Positions 30,757 through 40,543 of a stretch of 64,000 bases of DNA are shown here, one piece after another. The notes beneath the pieces were generated by a model. That model was not told the DNA's origin. It did no database searches and saw only the letters and a list, made by a program, of their open reading frames with translations. The DNA comes from Gammaproteobacteria bacterium (GTDB lineage: Bacteria; Pseudomonadota; Gammaproteobacteria; Pseudomonadales; Pseudohongiellaceae), in the NCBI GenBank assembly GCA_002731775.1, contig PCCP01000104.1, forward strand, positions 1 through 64,000, in the 5' to 3' direction. Each line of letters starts with the position of its first letter. Positions within the stretch are counted from its first letter, which is position 1. A program made the translations under genes and the position numbers.

Positions 30757-33069
30757 ATGTCAGCGGAGTCACTCATCAAGCATTCACAATATCGAGGCCT
30801 CGTACTTCAGGTCGCGGTACCCTCCCCGTTGTACCGCAGCTTCGACTATTTACCCGTGGACAGCGTATCAACAGAGACTTCATCCAGGAACACGGTGCCA
30901 GCAGATACAGAGATCAGTCCGTCCCGCGACAGCCAACCCGGCACCCGGGTGTTAGTGCCGTTCGGAAATCGAAAAGTTGTTGGCATTGTGACTGGCGTCT
31001 CCAGTCAGTCGGCCCTGAGTGAAGACAGGCTGAAATCGGTGCTGGCGGTGCTCGATTCTGAACCAGTATTCACTGCCTCCCTATTCAAGGTACTGCTGTG
31101 GGCCGCAAGTTACTACCAGCATCCCATCGGTGAAGTAATGGCGACCGCGCTACCGGCCAGGTTACGTAGCGTGAGCGACTGGCGGCCACAAGCAACCTTC
31201 TGGAAAGTGGCGGAGGGCATCTCGGTATCAGAGCTGGGCTCACTTAAGCGAGCGGCCAGGCAGAAGGCTTTGTTGGAGTTCATCGACAAGAAAGGCAAGG
31301 TCAGCCGCGATCAATGGTTAGCGGCAGGTTTTAGCCCGCCCCTGGTATCGCAACTGCAGAAAAAAAACCTCATTACGAAGTTCTCTTCTGTGGTGGTGGG
31401 GAAATCCACCACTACTGGTTTCGATCCGATCTCACGTGATAATAAAATTTCGATCCATCTCAATGCCGAACAACGCCATGCAGTTGATAAAATCACCGCC
31501 GGACTGAATAAATTCTCTTGCTACCTGCTGGATGGCGTTACCGGGTCAGGGAAAACCGAAGTTTACATGCGCACGATGCAGGAGCAGCTAGCAGCTGGTA
31601 AGCAATGCCTTGTTCTGGTGCCCGAAATTGGGCTGACCCCACAGAGCGTGTCGCGCTTCCAACAGCGATTCTCCTGCCCGATAGTGGCACTGCACTCCGG
31701 ACTGACTGACAGAGAACGCGCCAGCGCCTGGGATCAGGCCCGGCAGGGCGATGCCGGTATCATCATCGGTACTCGCTCGGCCGTGTTCACACCAATGCGC
31801 AAACCAGGCTTGATCATCGTCGACGAAGAACATGATCCATCGTTTAAACAGCAGGACGGGTTTCGATATTCGGCGCGGGATCTTGCTGTGGTGCGCGCAC
31901 GCGAGGAGAAGGTTTGTATAATTTTGGGTTCCGCCACACCGAGCCTGGAGAGTTTTCAGAACGCACGCAGCAATAAATTTATCCATCTTCGTCTTACCGA
32001 ACGCGCCGGGGAAGCACTCCCCTCGGCTATGGAATTAATCGATATTGCCAGCGCCCCTCTCGACAATGGGTTTTCCGAACAGCTTCTTTATAAAATCCAG
32101 AAACATATCGACGCAATGAATCAGGTTCTGGTATTTATCAATCGACGCGGCTTCGCCCCGGTTTTAAATTGCCAGAATTGCGGCTGGGTAGCAGAGTGTG
32201 AAAATTGCGTTGCCCAATATATTGTGCATGCCAAGCCGCCCTCGATTCGCTGCCATCATTGCGGCAGCAGCAGACAATTACCGAGATATTGCCCGTCCTG
32301 TAAATCGAGGTCGTTGGCGACATTCGGGATTGGCACGCAGAAAATAGAAGCTTTCCTGATTAAGAAATTCCCAGGTATTCCTGTGTTGCGCATCGACCGG
32401 GACTCGACCCGAGGCAGAAACAGCCTGGCGAATTTGTTAGATCGGATCGATAAAGGCGACCCTTGCATCCTTCTCGGCACCCAGATGCTGGCAAAGGGTC
32501 ATCACTTCCCGAACATCACTCTTGTCGCCATATTGGATGCCGATACCGGCCTATTCAGTGCCGACTTCCGGGGCCAGGAGCATATGGCCCAAACTATTAC
32601 CCAGGTGGCAGGTCGGGCCGGACGCGCAGAACGTGCTGGCGAAGTCATCATCCAATCCCGTCACAGCAGCCATATCACCTTGCAAACACTGGTTCGCGCC
32701 AGCTATGCAGAATTGGCCGAGCTATTATTTGCAGAACGGGAAGCGTCCGGTATGCCGCCATTTGCACACTTGTGTTTGATACGCGCTGAGGCTATCGAAG
32801 TGAACGACCCGATAAGCTATTTGAAGCAGGTGGCGGTAATAGCTAAAAGACTCTGTGCCGAGCATGCTCTGGCGGTGACATGCCTGGGCCCGCTGCCGGC
32901 ACCAATGGAGAAACGTGCTGGTAGGTACCGGATACAACTATTGCTGAACAGTAAAAATCGTGGGGCGATACAGAATTTGCTGGAGCAGCTGACTCCCGCT
33001 ATATCGGCGCTAAAACACTCCCGCAAGCTGCGCTGGAGTATCGATGTCGACCCGCAGGATCTTATTTAA
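30757..33069 (+). CDS. priA: Primosomal replication protein N' (helicase PriA)
   Basis: Superfamily 2 helicase that reloads the replisome at stalled forks. The 770-residue protein has the N-terminal 3'-DNA-binding domain (VPSPLYRSFDYLP), Walker A GVTGSGKTEVY, the DEEH box in IIVDEEHDPSFKQQDG, and a zinc-binding region of paired cysteines (CQNCGWVAECENC, then CHHCG and CPSC). The helicase motif GTQMLAKGHHFPNITLV is followed by QVAGRAGR. The ATG at 30757 is preferred over a TTG one codon upstream. Confidence 0.97.
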   Translation: MSAESLIKHSQYRGLVLQVAVPSPLYRSFDYLPVDSVSTETSSRNTVPADTEISPSRDSQPGTRVLVPFGNRKVVGIVTGVSSQSALSEDRLKSVLAVLDSEPVFTASLFKVLLWAASYYQHPIGEVMATALPARLRSVSDWRPQATFWKVAEGISVSELGSLKRAARQKALLEFIDKKGKVSRDQWLAAGFSPPLVSQLQKKNLITKFSSVVVGKSTTTGFDPISRDNKISIHLNAEQRHAVDKITAGLNKFSCYLLDGVTGSGKTEVYMRTMQEQLAAGKQCLVLVPEIGLTPQSVSRFQQRFSCPIVALHSGLTDRERASAWDQARQGDAGIIIGTRSAVFTPMRKPGLIIVDEEHDPSFKQQDGFRYSARDLAVVRAREEKVCIILGSATPSLESFQNARSNKFIHLRLTERAGEALPSAMELIDIASAPLDNGFSEQLLYKIQKHIDAMNQVLVFINRRGFAPVLNCQNCGWVAECENCVAQYIVHAKPPSIRCHHCGSSRQLPRYCPSCKSRSLATFGIGTQKIEAFLIKKFPGIPVLRIDRDSTRGRNSLANLLDRIDKGDPCILLGTQMLAKGHHFPNITLVAILDADTGLFSADFRGQEHMAQTITQVAGRAGRAERAGEVIIQSRHSSHITLQTLVRASYAELAELLFAEREASGMPPFAHLCLIRAEAIEVNDPISYLKQVAVIAKRLCAEHALAVTCLGPLPAPMEKRAGRYRIQLLLNSKNRGAIQNLLEQLTPAISALKHSRKLRWSIDVDPQDLI

Positions 33070-33217
33070 GGAGCCAATGGAAAGCCCCTGGCAGGCTTTA
33101 GCTAACTCACGATTAACCGATAATTGTGGTGTCCGGGCTCTGTTTACAATAAGATTTACCGTAGAACCACCTCATTAAATGAAATTAAAACAATAGCTTA
33201 CAAAGCGAGCAGTTGGT

Positions 33218-33829
33218 ATGACCCAGGATTTCGCAAAAATCAGACCGGAACCGATACTGGAGAGAATACCGGTGGAATCGCCGCCAGCCTGGCTATTAAT
33301 GGGTACCGGGGGGGTGGTAGGACTCGCTGTTGGCGTGTTCGCCTGCTTCCTGTTCTATCTGTCCGGTAATGTCCCACCCCTGGGTGCCAACAATGTCCTG
33401 CACGCCGCAGCGGCAGTCACCCAGATTCCCGATCTGTCTGAAGAAGGAAGCACAGACGAGAGTAGCGACGGGTTGCAGCTGGAATTCTATACCGCCCTGG
33501 GGGAATACGAAGTCGAAGTCGATGCAACACCAGTTGAAATCAGCTCTGAAGAAGCGAACCAGGTGAATCAATTGCAAGCAGAGCGGCAAGCCCAGCGGGC
33601 AAGCTACATGTTGCAGACGGGCGCTTTTGAGCAGAGGGCGCTTGCCAATACCGAAATGCGTCGCCTGCAAACTCTGGGCCTGAACGTGGTAGTGAAGCAA
33701 CAGGCTCTGATAGGGAGCACGTTGTATCTGGTGCAATCCGGTCCCTACGACGACAGCCGCCAACTCGATGCCGCCGAGCAAGTACTCCGCGCCAACAACA
33801 TTGCCAGCATGCGCCTGAGCCTGCAGTAG
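33218..33829 (+). CDS. ftsN: SPOR-domain cell-division protein, FtsN-like
   Basis: Bitopic inner-membrane protein predicted to act at the divisome. A basic cytoplasmic tail, one membrane helix at about residues 25-48, an acidic periplasmic linker and a C-terminal SPOR domain (about 127-203, starting SYMLQTGAFEQRALAN and ending with the SGPYDDSRQLDAAEQVL repeat) are visible. SPOR domains bind denuded septal glycan. The position between priA and hslVU is the classical ftsN locus, which supports the name. At 203 residues it is shorter than E. coli FtsN. Confidence 0.85.
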   Translation: MTQDFAKIRPEPILERIPVESPPAWLLMGTGGVVGLAVGVFACFLFYLSGNVPPLGANNVLHAAAAVTQIPDLSEEGSTDESSDGLQLEFYTALGEYEVEVDATPVEISSEEANQVNQLQAERQAQRASYMLQTGAFEQRALANTEMRRLQTLGLNVVVKQQALIGSTLYLVQSGPYDDSRQLDAAEQVLRANNIASMRLSLQ

Positions 33830-33920
33830 GGCACCCAACACCTTGAATTTCAGCCGCTTACCACCATATTTTCAGCCTGGTGTGGTAACTTAGTCACAGC
33901 TTGAAATCAGGAGAGTTGGA

Positions 33921-34463
33921 TTGGATCAATTCAGAGGCACGACGATCGTCTCGGTACGGCGAGGCAAAAAAGTCGTCATCGGTGGTGACGGCCAGGTTTC
34001 CCAAGGCAATACCGTGCTGAAAGGCAATGCTCGCAAGGTTCGGCGCCTGTACAAGGATCAGGTAATAGCCGGTTTTGCCGGCGGCACCGCCGATGCCTTT
34101 ACCCTGTTCGAACGCTTCGAAGAACAACTGGACAAACATCATGGCAAGCTGGTGAGGGCTGCAGTTGAACTCGCAAAATTGTGGCGCACCGAGCGCTCTC
34201 TACGGAGACTGGAAGCACTGTTGCTTGTCGCCGATCAGGAGGCCTCCCTGATTGTGACCGGCAGTGGCGATGTAATTGAACCTGAAGATAAAATCATGGC
34301 CATAGGTTCTGGCGGCCCCTTTGCTCTCGCGGCCGCTCGCGCGCTGATACAGAACACCGAACTCGGGGCGCGGGATATTGTGGGAAAAAGCCTCTGTATC
34401 GCCGCCGATATTTGTGTCTTCACTAATCAAAACCATACCGTCGAAGAGTTGGATATTGCCTGA
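33921..34463 (+). CDS. hslV: ATP-dependent protease peptidase subunit HslV
   Basis: Proteasome-like threonine peptidase that works with HslU. The start is a TTG with GGAG seven bases upstream. It gives MDQFRG before the TTIVSVRRG that begins the mature enzyme, so six residues must be removed to expose Thr7 as the N-terminal nucleophile. [25 protein letters not shown] and the sodium-site region [15 protein letters not shown] are intact. The gene overlaps nothing; hslU follows after 42 bp. Confidence 0.96.
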   Translation: MDQFRGTTIVSVRRGKKVVIGGDGQVSQGNTVLKGNARKVRRLYKDQVIAGFAGGTADAFTLFERFEEQLDKHHGKLVRAAVELAKLWRTERSLRRLEALLLVADQEASLIVTGSGDVIEPEDKIMAIGSGGPFALAAARALIQNTELGARDIVGKSLCIAADICVFTNQNHTVEELDIA

Positions 34464-34505
34464 GCTTATAATGCCAACCGCCAAAACTGATTACAGGTAG
34501 CCCCG

Positions 34506-35885
34506 ATGTCCCAAACAACTGCAGTATTGAAATCTGTGCCGCTGACAAATTCGTCGCTGATGACTCCCAGAGAAATCACCTCGGAACTCGACAAACATAT
34601 CGTCGGTCAGAATGCGGCCAAGCGCGCCGTTGCCATAGCCTTGCGTAATCGCTGGCGCCGCATGCAGCTCGATGAGGAGCTGCGCAATGAGATCACACCG
34701 AAGAATATTCTAATGATTGGGCCCACGGGAGTGGGCAAAACTGAAATTGCGCGCCGACTCGCGAAACTGGCACAGGCGCCTTTCATTAAAATTGAAGCGA
34801 CAAAATTTACCGAGGTCGGTTATGTGGGCCGCGATGTCGAATCCATCATTCGTGATCTCATCGATGTGGCAGTCAAGATGATTAGAGAAGCGGAGATTCA
34901 CAAGGTACAGCACCTGGCTGAGGATCTCGCGGAAGAAAGAATTCTCGACGTACTGCTACCCCAGGCCCGCAACGATGAGAGTTCGGTTCAGAGCGGCCAA
35001 TCCAGTGCCCGCCAGGTGTTTCGGAAAAAATTTCGCCAGGGCGAACTCGATGACAAGCAAATCGAAATCAAGATAACCGAGCCAGCGGCCGGCATCGAAA
35101 TCATGGCGCCCCCCGGGCTGGAGGAAATGACCAGCCAACTCAAGGGTATGTTCTCCAATATGAACAGCGGCAAGAAGCGCTCGCGCCGCATGACCGTGCA
35201 GGCCGCTTACAAAGTGGTGAAGGATGAGGAGGCGGCAAAGCTCATCAACGAAGAAGACATTAAAAATCGTGCAATCGAAGCGACGGAGCAAACCGGAATA
35301 GTCTTTCTCGATGAGATCGACAAGGTCACCAATCGTCACGATCAAGCCGGCGCCGGAGTTTCCAGGGAGGGAGTACAACGAGATTTATTACCCTTAATTG
35401 AAGGTTCAACTGTTACCACCAAATATGGCAGCATCAAAACCGACCATATCCTCTTTATCGCTTCTGGCGCTTTCCATTTGTCCAAGCCTTCTGACCTGAT
35501 CCCGGAGCTTCAGGGCCGTCTGCCCATCCGCGTTGAGCTGGATGCACTGACCGCAGAAGATTTCGAACGAATTCTGGTAGAGCCGGATGCCTCCCTGGCA
35601 GAGCAGTATCAGGCTCTGCTTGCCACCGAAGATTTGCACATCAAATTCAGCAAGGATGGCATAGCAAAAATTGCCGAGATCGCCTGGCAAGTTAACGAAC
35701 GAACGGAGAACATTGGTGCCAGAAGACTGCACACCGTGATGGAAAGATTGCTTGAGGAAATATCATTTTCTGCGGCTGACATGGCGGTTGGTGACAACAA
35801 GGAAGTAGTGATCGATGCGGCCTATGTGGAGAAACAACTAGACGAACTGGCGAAGGACGAAGACCTGAGCAGATACATTCTCTAG
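34506..35885 (+). CDS. hslU: ATP-dependent protease ATPase subunit HslU
   Basis: AAA+ unfoldase that feeds HslV. The 459-residue product has Walker A GPTGVGKT at 72-79, the GYVGRDVES pore loop, the intermediate I-domain (about 110-240), Walker [11 protein letters not shown], and the C-terminal DEDLSRYIL tail that docks into HslV. The N-terminus carries about 16 residues more than E. coli HslU before MTPREI, so an internal start at codon 19 is possible. The stop codon falls inside the putative 4-bp target duplication of the MITE that follows. Confidence 0.97.
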   Translation: MSQTTAVLKSVPLTNSSLMTPREITSELDKHIVGQNAAKRAVAIALRNRWRRMQLDEELRNEITPKNILMIGPTGVGKTEIARRLAKLAQAPFIKIEATKFTEVGYVGRDVESIIRDLIDVAVKMIREAEIHKVQHLAEDLAEERILDVLLPQARNDESSVQSGQSSARQVFRKKFRQGELDDKQIEIKITEPAAGIEIMAPPGLEEMTSQLKGMFSNMNSGKKRSRRMTVQAAYKVVKDEEAAKLINEEDIKNRAIEATEQTGIVFLDEIDKVTNRHDQAGAGVSREGVQRDLLPLIEGSTVTTKYGSIKTDHILFIASGAFHLSKPSDLIPELQGRLPIRVELDALTAEDFERILVEPDASLAEQYQALLATEDLHIKFSKDGIAKIAEIAWQVNERTENIGARRLHTVMERLLEEISFSAADMAVGDNKEVVIDAAYVEKQLDELAKDEDLSRYIL

Positions 35886-35985
35886 GGTGCTTCTGAATAA
35901 TACAGTGATGCTCAGGCTTTCGGTGGGCCTTGCAACTAAATGCTTCAGGACTCACTGCGACATTATTGTATTATTCCGAGGCACC
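35886..35985. mobile_element. 100-bp MITE-like element with terminal inverted repeats
   Basis: The ends are 19-bp inverted repeats that agree at 17 positions: the left end begins GGTGCTTCTGAATAATACA, and the right end is the complement of GGTGCCTCGGAATAATACA. The flanks are CTAG (35882-35885) and CTAA (35986-35989), a near-duplication that fits the YTAR target of IS5-group transposases. The inside carries further imperfect pairing (CAGTGA with TCACTG) and no reading frame. The left flank supplies the hslU stop codon. Identification as a MITE is from structure alone. Confidence 0.6.
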
Positions 35986-36005
35986 CTAACAAGTTACGGA
36001 AAAGC

Positions 36006-36413
36006 ATGGCCAACGATCTACCCACAGATGTCAAACTACACAAGAAGTCAGGTACTCTGGAGCTGGTTTATAGCGACGAGTTGGGTAATGAGCTCAGCGC
36101 CGAGTTTCTCCGTGTGCATTCACCCTCAGCCGAAGTAAGAGGCCATGGCAGGGGTCAGGAAGTGTTGCAGATCGGCAAACGCAGGGTGAAAATTTTATCC
36201 CTTGAAACGGTTGGAAATTACGCCATTAAGTTAGCTTTCGATGATGGCCACGACTCGGGCATATATAGCTGGACCTATCTGAAGGAGCTTTGCAGAGGCA
36301 AGGAAAATCTCTGGCAGCACTACCTGAAAAAACTCATGAAGGCCGGTGCGAGCCGTGATTCACTACCGGCGGACACGCAAGTGCTTAGCTTTAAGCCTTC
36401 TCCCTCGAAATAA
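36006..36413 (+). CDS. DUF971 (GBBH-like N-terminal) domain protein
   Basis: A 135-residue protein starting MANDLPTDVKLHKKSGTLEL, which matches the DUF971 family (the N-terminal domain of gamma-butyrobetaine hydroxylase-like proteins). Typical features are LRVHSPSAEVRGHG, VKILSLETVGNYAIKLAFDDGHDSGIYSWTYLKEL and a variable tail. It stands right after hslVU, as in many gammaproteobacteria. No specific role is established that I can state. The start lies 21 bp after the MITE. Confidence 0.9.
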   Translation: MANDLPTDVKLHKKSGTLELVYSDELGNELSAEFLRVHSPSAEVRGHGRGQEVLQIGKRRVKILSLETVGNYAIKLAFDDGHDSGIYSWTYLKELCRGKENLWQHYLKKLMKAGASRDSLPADTQVLSFKPSPSK

Positions 36414-36442
36414 ATCCGCAGCCCAACAACAAGCAATTACAG

Positions 36443-37261
36443 ATGACAAATAACTCCAATTCAGGCTCGTCTACATCGACACGGCCCGGGGATTCAGACC
36501 CGACCGCAGCAGCGGACGAGACCACCCACTTCGGTTTCGAACAGGTACCGGTTGCCGAGAAGGAGCGGCGGGTTGGCCACGTATTCCGCTCGGTAGCCAA
36601 TCGCTACGACATAATGAACGACGTGATGTCGCTGGGATCCCATCGACTGATCAAACGCTTCACCGTAGAATTGAGCGCACTGCGTGCGGGTCATAAAGTA
36701 TTAGACCTGGCAGGCGGAACCGGCGATTTCAGTATTCGCTTCGCTCCACTGGTGGGCAAGGAAGGCCACGTTGTTCTCGCCGACATCAATGAATCCATGT
36801 TGAAGATAGGTCGCGATCGAATTATCGATAAAGGCATTGGTAGTAACATAAGCTTCGCCCAGCTTAATGCCGAGTCGCTGCCGTTTACCAACGACTCCTT
36901 CGACTGTGTTTGCATAGCTTATGGTTTGCGTAATATCACTAATAAAGATGCCGCACTGGAATCTATGCACCGGGTGCTAAAGCCAGGGGGGCGGGCGCTA
37001 ATATTGGAATTTTCAAAACCGACGAATAAAATCATGGAAAAGGCATATGATGCCTACACAAATTTGTGGCCACTCGCCGGCAAGCTGATCACCGGTGACG
37101 GGGACAGTTATCGCTACCTCGTCGAATCTATTCGCATGCACCCGGATCAGGAGTCTCTCATACAAATGATGCAGGCTGCGGGGCTGGAAAATTGCAAATA
37201 TCACAATGTGATGAGTGGAATCTGCGCTATTCATATAGGCTTTAAACCGCTGCCCTTATGA
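36443..37261 (+). CDS. ubiE: Demethylubiquinone/demethylmenaquinone C-methyltransferase UbiE
   Basis: SAM-dependent C-methylation of the quinone ring in ubiquinone and, where present, menaquinone synthesis. A Ser/Thr/Asp-rich N-terminal extension of about 25 residues precedes the conserved THFGFEQV...KERRVGHVFRSVANRYDIMNDVMS. SAM motif I is VLDLAGGTGDFS, and motif II/III (CIAYGLRNITN, RVLKPGGRALILEFSKP) follows. First of the ubiE-ubiJ-ubiB set. Confidence 0.97.
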   Translation: MTNNSNSGSSTSTRPGDSDPTAAADETTHFGFEQVPVAEKERRVGHVFRSVANRYDIMNDVMSLGSHRLIKRFTVELSALRAGHKVLDLAGGTGDFSIRFAPLVGKEGHVVLADINESMLKIGRDRIIDKGIGSNISFAQLNAESLPFTNDSFDCVCIAYGLRNITNKDAALESMHRVLKPGGRALILEFSKPTNKIMEKAYDAYTNLWPLAGKLITGDGDSYRYLVESIRMHPDQESLIQMMQAAGLENCKYHNVMSGICAIHIGFKPLPL

Positions 37262-37294
37262 CTGGCAGCTAAATAATTATTCCCGGATCGGCCA

Positions 37295-37939
37295 TTGATT
37301 CAAATTCTCAAATCACTAGCTCTGTTGCCGGTAGAGAAAGTTCTCAACCAGTTGCTCTGGAACGACCCCTATCTTGCCGCGCAGCTGGCTCCTTTCGATG
37401 GCAAGACTATCGAAGTGCGGAGCACGGCACCGACAACGGCAATATGCTGTAGCATCGATGGGGGCGCTATACGCCTCAGCAGCCTCGGCAGCGAATGTAT
37501 GGCCCTGCATGCCGATGCGGTTATCTCCGGCAAGACAGTCGATCTGGTGGACATGCTGGTTACAAACAGCACAGACAGAGCGCTTGCCAACCCGGCAATA
37601 TCGATTGGCGGCGACGCCATACTGGTGCAGGAGCTTTATGCCACGATGCGAAAACTGGATATACAGTGGCAAGATTATCTGGCGCCCTTTCTCGGCGATG
37701 TCATTACTAATGAACTGGAACATGTCACCGATAGCAATCGCAAGTGGTCAACAAATGCCAGCGCCAGCATACGCCGCAATATCGATGACTATTTGCAGGA
37801 AGAGACGCCTCTGCTACCCGAGCGGAATGAAGTAGCTGCCTTCGGCGCTGGCCTCGATCGGCTCAAGCTCGATGTAGACCGCATCCGGGCTCGGGCGCGA
37901 AGGCTCAGCGATCGTCTCGACAAGCTACTAAGCGATTGA
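37295..37939 (+). CDS. ubiJ: Ubiquinone biosynthesis accessory factor UbiJ (SCP2 domain)
   Basis: Lipid-binding SCP2-domain protein required for aerobic ubiquinone synthesis, thought to hold the polyprenyl intermediates for the Ubi complex. The 214-residue product has an early VEKVLNQLLWNDP segment, a hydrophobic SCP2 core to about residue 110, and a C-terminal coiled coil (NEVAAFGAGLDRLKLDVDRIRARARRLSDRLD) typical of UbiJ. The start is a TTG with a weak ribosome site. The position between ubiE and ubiB settles the name. Confidence 0.9.
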   Translation: MIQILKSLALLPVEKVLNQLLWNDPYLAAQLAPFDGKTIEVRSTAPTTAICCSIDGGAIRLSSLGSECMALHADAVISGKTVDLVDMLVTNSTDRALANPAISIGGDAILVQELYATMRKLDIQWQDYLAPFLGDVITNELEHVTDSNRKWSTNASASIRRNIDDYLQEETPLLPERNEVAAFGAGLDRLKLDVDRIRARARRLSDRLDKLLSD

Positions 37940-38029
37940 AAACTCAGTGCTAATTGCCCACGCCCACGCTTGTGAGTGGGTCTGCGGGGTGGTATCTTTG
38001 CAAGCCCCAATAGCTATCGTCATTCCACC

Positions 38030-39670
38030 GTGTCTCATCTGCCCCGCCTTTTTAAAGTCCTCAATGTTATCGCCAAGTACGGGCTGGATGACTTCATAAA
38101 ACATCAAGCAGGCTTCATCTGGATAAGACTATTACTCTCTCCCTGCCTGATCGTGTGGGCGCTGAGCGCCCATCGGAAAGGTAACAGGAATCGACGACTC
38201 CGACTGGCGCTGGAGGAGTTAGGTCCTATTTACATAAAATTTGGTCAGCTACTCTCCACCCGGCGCGATTTTCTCGATACAGATCTCGCGGACGAGTTGC
38301 AAACACTGCAGGACAACGTACCTCCATTCCTTTCCCCCAGTGTCGAGTCACTGGTAGAGAAAGCACTGGGCGTATGCACCGACTCGGTATTCAGTGAACT
38401 GGAGACAGCGCCATTTGCCTCCGCATCAGTCGCCCAGGTATATAAGGCCACGCTACTCAGCGGCGAAGAAGTCGTCGTCAAAGTACTGCGACCGGGAATC
38501 GGAAAAACAATCGGCGCTGACATAGAATTGATGAGATGGCTGGCCCACCTAATCGAATCTCAGACCGCGATCGGAAAACGCCTGCGACCTGTAGAAGTAG
38601 TGAATGAGTACGAGCAGATTATTTTCGACGAATTAGATCTGCAGGCGGAAGCGGCAAATACGACTCAACTAAAACGTAATTTTGAAAACTCCAGCGTCTT
38701 GTACGTTCCAAAAATTTATTGGGATTTTACACGAAAAGATATTCTGGTAATGGAACGCATCCATGGCATTCCTGTAGCCGACATCGATGCTCTTAAGGCC
38801 CATGGCATTAATCTGAAGGTGTTAGCCGAGACCGGTGTAAATATCTTTTTTACCCAGGTGTTCGAACACAATTTTTTCCATGCCGACATGCATCCGGGCA
38901 ATATATTTGTCTCCAGGGAAAATTCCGATACCCCCCAATATATCGCAATAGACTGTGCGATCATCGGCTCATTGAGCAACAACGATCAGGAATATCTGGC
39001 AAAAAATCTGCTGGCGATCTTTCAGCGAGACTACCGCCAGGTCGCGGAATTACATGTTGCCAGTGGTTGGGTTCCCGCCGATACTAGAATTCATGAATTT
39101 GAATCGGCGATACGCAGCGTTTGTGAACCCATTTTCGAAAAACCATTAAAAGACATCTCTTTTGGGCTGTTATTGGTACAACTTTTTCGAACAGCAGGTC
39201 GCTTCAACATGGAGGTACAACCTGCGCTGGTATTGCTGCAAAAGACCCTGCTCAACATTGAAGGCCTGGGTAGGCAACTTTATCCTGATCTTGATCTATG
39301 GAAAACTGCGCTGCCATATCTTGAAAGCTGGAATGCCAGGCGCCTCAATCCGTTCACTCTGCTGACCCGGGTTAAGGAGAATATCCCCAATTGGATAGAA
39401 CAGTTACCTGAACTTCCACAACTAATGATCGAGGCAATTACTCAGAGCACTCAGCTTAGCGAAATAAATCGAACCCTACTTAAGCAACAAGTCGCGACTG
39501 AATTGACAATGTTGCGCCAGCGGCGCCAAGCAAAAATGGCAGGCATCATCGCCCTGGTAATAGCCGCTGCCTCCATGGCGCCTGTGGTGTTAGAAGCCAT
39601 ATCGAGTGTGCCAGTAGTTACATTAAGCTTTGCTTTGGTCGGGGTTTATCTTTTGTGTTTTAAACGATGA
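38030..39670 (+). CDS. ubiB: Ubiquinone biosynthesis regulatory protein kinase UbiB
   Basis: Atypical ADCK/ABC1-family kinase-like ATPase for ubiquinone synthesis. The GTG at 38030 gives MSHLPRLFKVLNVIAKYGLDD and 546 residues, the E. coli length; an upstream in-frame GTG at 37976 adds 18 unrelated residues. The signature KxGQ appears in YIKFGQLLSTRRD, followed by the Ala-rich loop ASASVAQVY, VVVKVLRPG and HADMHPGN. The metal-binding IDC motif is followed by Ala310, where homologues usually have Gly. Two membrane helices close the protein. Confidence 0.95.
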   Translation: MSHLPRLFKVLNVIAKYGLDDFIKHQAGFIWIRLLLSPCLIVWALSAHRKGNRNRRLRLALEELGPIYIKFGQLLSTRRDFLDTDLADELQTLQDNVPPFLSPSVESLVEKALGVCTDSVFSELETAPFASASVAQVYKATLLSGEEVVVKVLRPGIGKTIGADIELMRWLAHLIESQTAIGKRLRPVEVVNEYEQIIFDELDLQAEAANTTQLKRNFENSSVLYVPKIYWDFTRKDILVMERIHGIPVADIDALKAHGINLKVLAETGVNIFFTQVFEHNFFHADMHPGNIFVSRENSDTPQYIAIDCAIIGSLSNNDQEYLAKNLLAIFQRDYRQVAELHVASGWVPADTRIHEFESAIRSVCEPIFEKPLKDISFGLLLVQLFRTAGRFNMEVQPALVLLQKTLLNIEGLGRQLYPDLDLWKTALPYLESWNARRLNPFTLLTRVKENIPNWIEQLPELPQLMIEAITQSTQLSEINRTLLKQQVATELTMLRQRRQAKMAGIIALVIAAASMAPVVLEAISSVPVVTLSFALVGVYLLCFKR

Positions 39671-39687
39671 AGTAGCATACTAAGACG

Positions 39688-40077
39688 ATGCCCCCTTACC
39701 TCGATCAAATCAACTGGAATGCTGACGGCCTGGTGGCGGTAGTGGCCCAGGACGCCAGTAGCGGGCGCATACTCACCCAGGCCTGGATTAACCGGGATGC
39801 GCTTGAGGCTACGGTAAATGAGAAGAGAGCGGTGTATTGGTCGCGATCCAGGGCGCGACTCTGGCGTAAAGGTGAAGAGTCTGGCAACGTTCAGAAACTT
39901 GTGGATGTATTACTGGACTGCGACAATGACGCCGTCTGTTATCGGGTCGAGCAGATAGGTGGTATCGCCTGTCACACCGGTCGTGAAAGTTGTTTCTATC
40001 AAAAACTGGAAGGCGACAGCTGGAAAACGGTGGATCCGGTTTTAAAAGATCCCGGGCTGATGTACAAGCAGAACTGA
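39688..40077 (+). CDS. hisI: Phosphoribosyl-AMP cyclohydrolase
   Basis: Third step of histidine synthesis, opening the adenine ring of PR-AMP. The 129-residue monofunctional enzyme has [20 protein letters not shown], the magnesium site [11 protein letters not shown] and the zinc cysteines in [13 protein letters not shown]. It is separated from the main his cluster at 58-61 kb and sits between ubiB and hisE, as in Pseudomonas. Confidence 0.97.
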   Translation: MPPYLDQINWNADGLVAVVAQDASSGRILTQAWINRDALEATVNEKRAVYWSRSRARLWRKGEESGNVQKLVDVLLDCDNDAVCYRVEQIGGIACHTGRESCFYQKLEGDSWKTVDPVLKDPGLMYKQN

Positions 40078-40162
40078 TGCTCGGGCGAGATAAAGACTGA
40101 GCAATGTAGATTGATAAGCAGTAGTTTTAGATTAGGATTAAAGTCGGGTACACAAGCCGATC

Positions 40163-40492
40163 ATGAGCGAAGTACTAACAGAACTTACGGCAATACTGGA
40201 ACAACGCAAGTCAGCTTCGGCTGCGGATTCTTATGTAGCCAGTCTCCATGAAAAAGGCCTTAACAAAATTCTTGAAAAGATAGGTGAGGAAGCGACTGAA
40301 ACAATATTGGCTGCAAAAGAATTTGAACACGCGGACGGCCTTGCTAAAGAGGCTGTCATAAAGGAAACCGCCGATCTATGGTTTCACACGATGGTAATGT
40401 TAAGTCATCTAGGTTTGAGTTCGGACCAGGTGTTGGAAGAACTTGAAAAACGCTTTAACATATCCGGCCTTGAGGAAAAGGCATCTCGATAA
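40163..40492 (+). CDS. hisE: Phosphoribosyl-ATP pyrophosphatase
   Basis: Second step of histidine synthesis, releasing pyrophosphate from PR-ATP. The 109-residue MazG-like helical protein has SYVASLHEKGLNKILEKIGEEATE and the metal-binding KETADLWFHTMVML. It follows hisI and precedes tatA. Confidence 0.96.
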   Translation: MSEVLTELTAILEQRKSASAADSYVASLHEKGLNKILEKIGEEATETILAAKEFEHADGLAKEAVIKETADLWFHTMVMLSHLGLSSDQVLEELEKRFNISGLEEKASR

Positions 40493-40543
40493 ACACGTTC
40501 CTGGTTGAATAAATAAATATTTTACCGGCTTTGGAGGTTTACT

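Noticed and set aside
33296-33841. A long antisense frame of 181 codons across the FtsN-like gene
   Set aside because: It is the complement of a gene with a clear membrane helix and SPOR domain; no start signal or family similarity.
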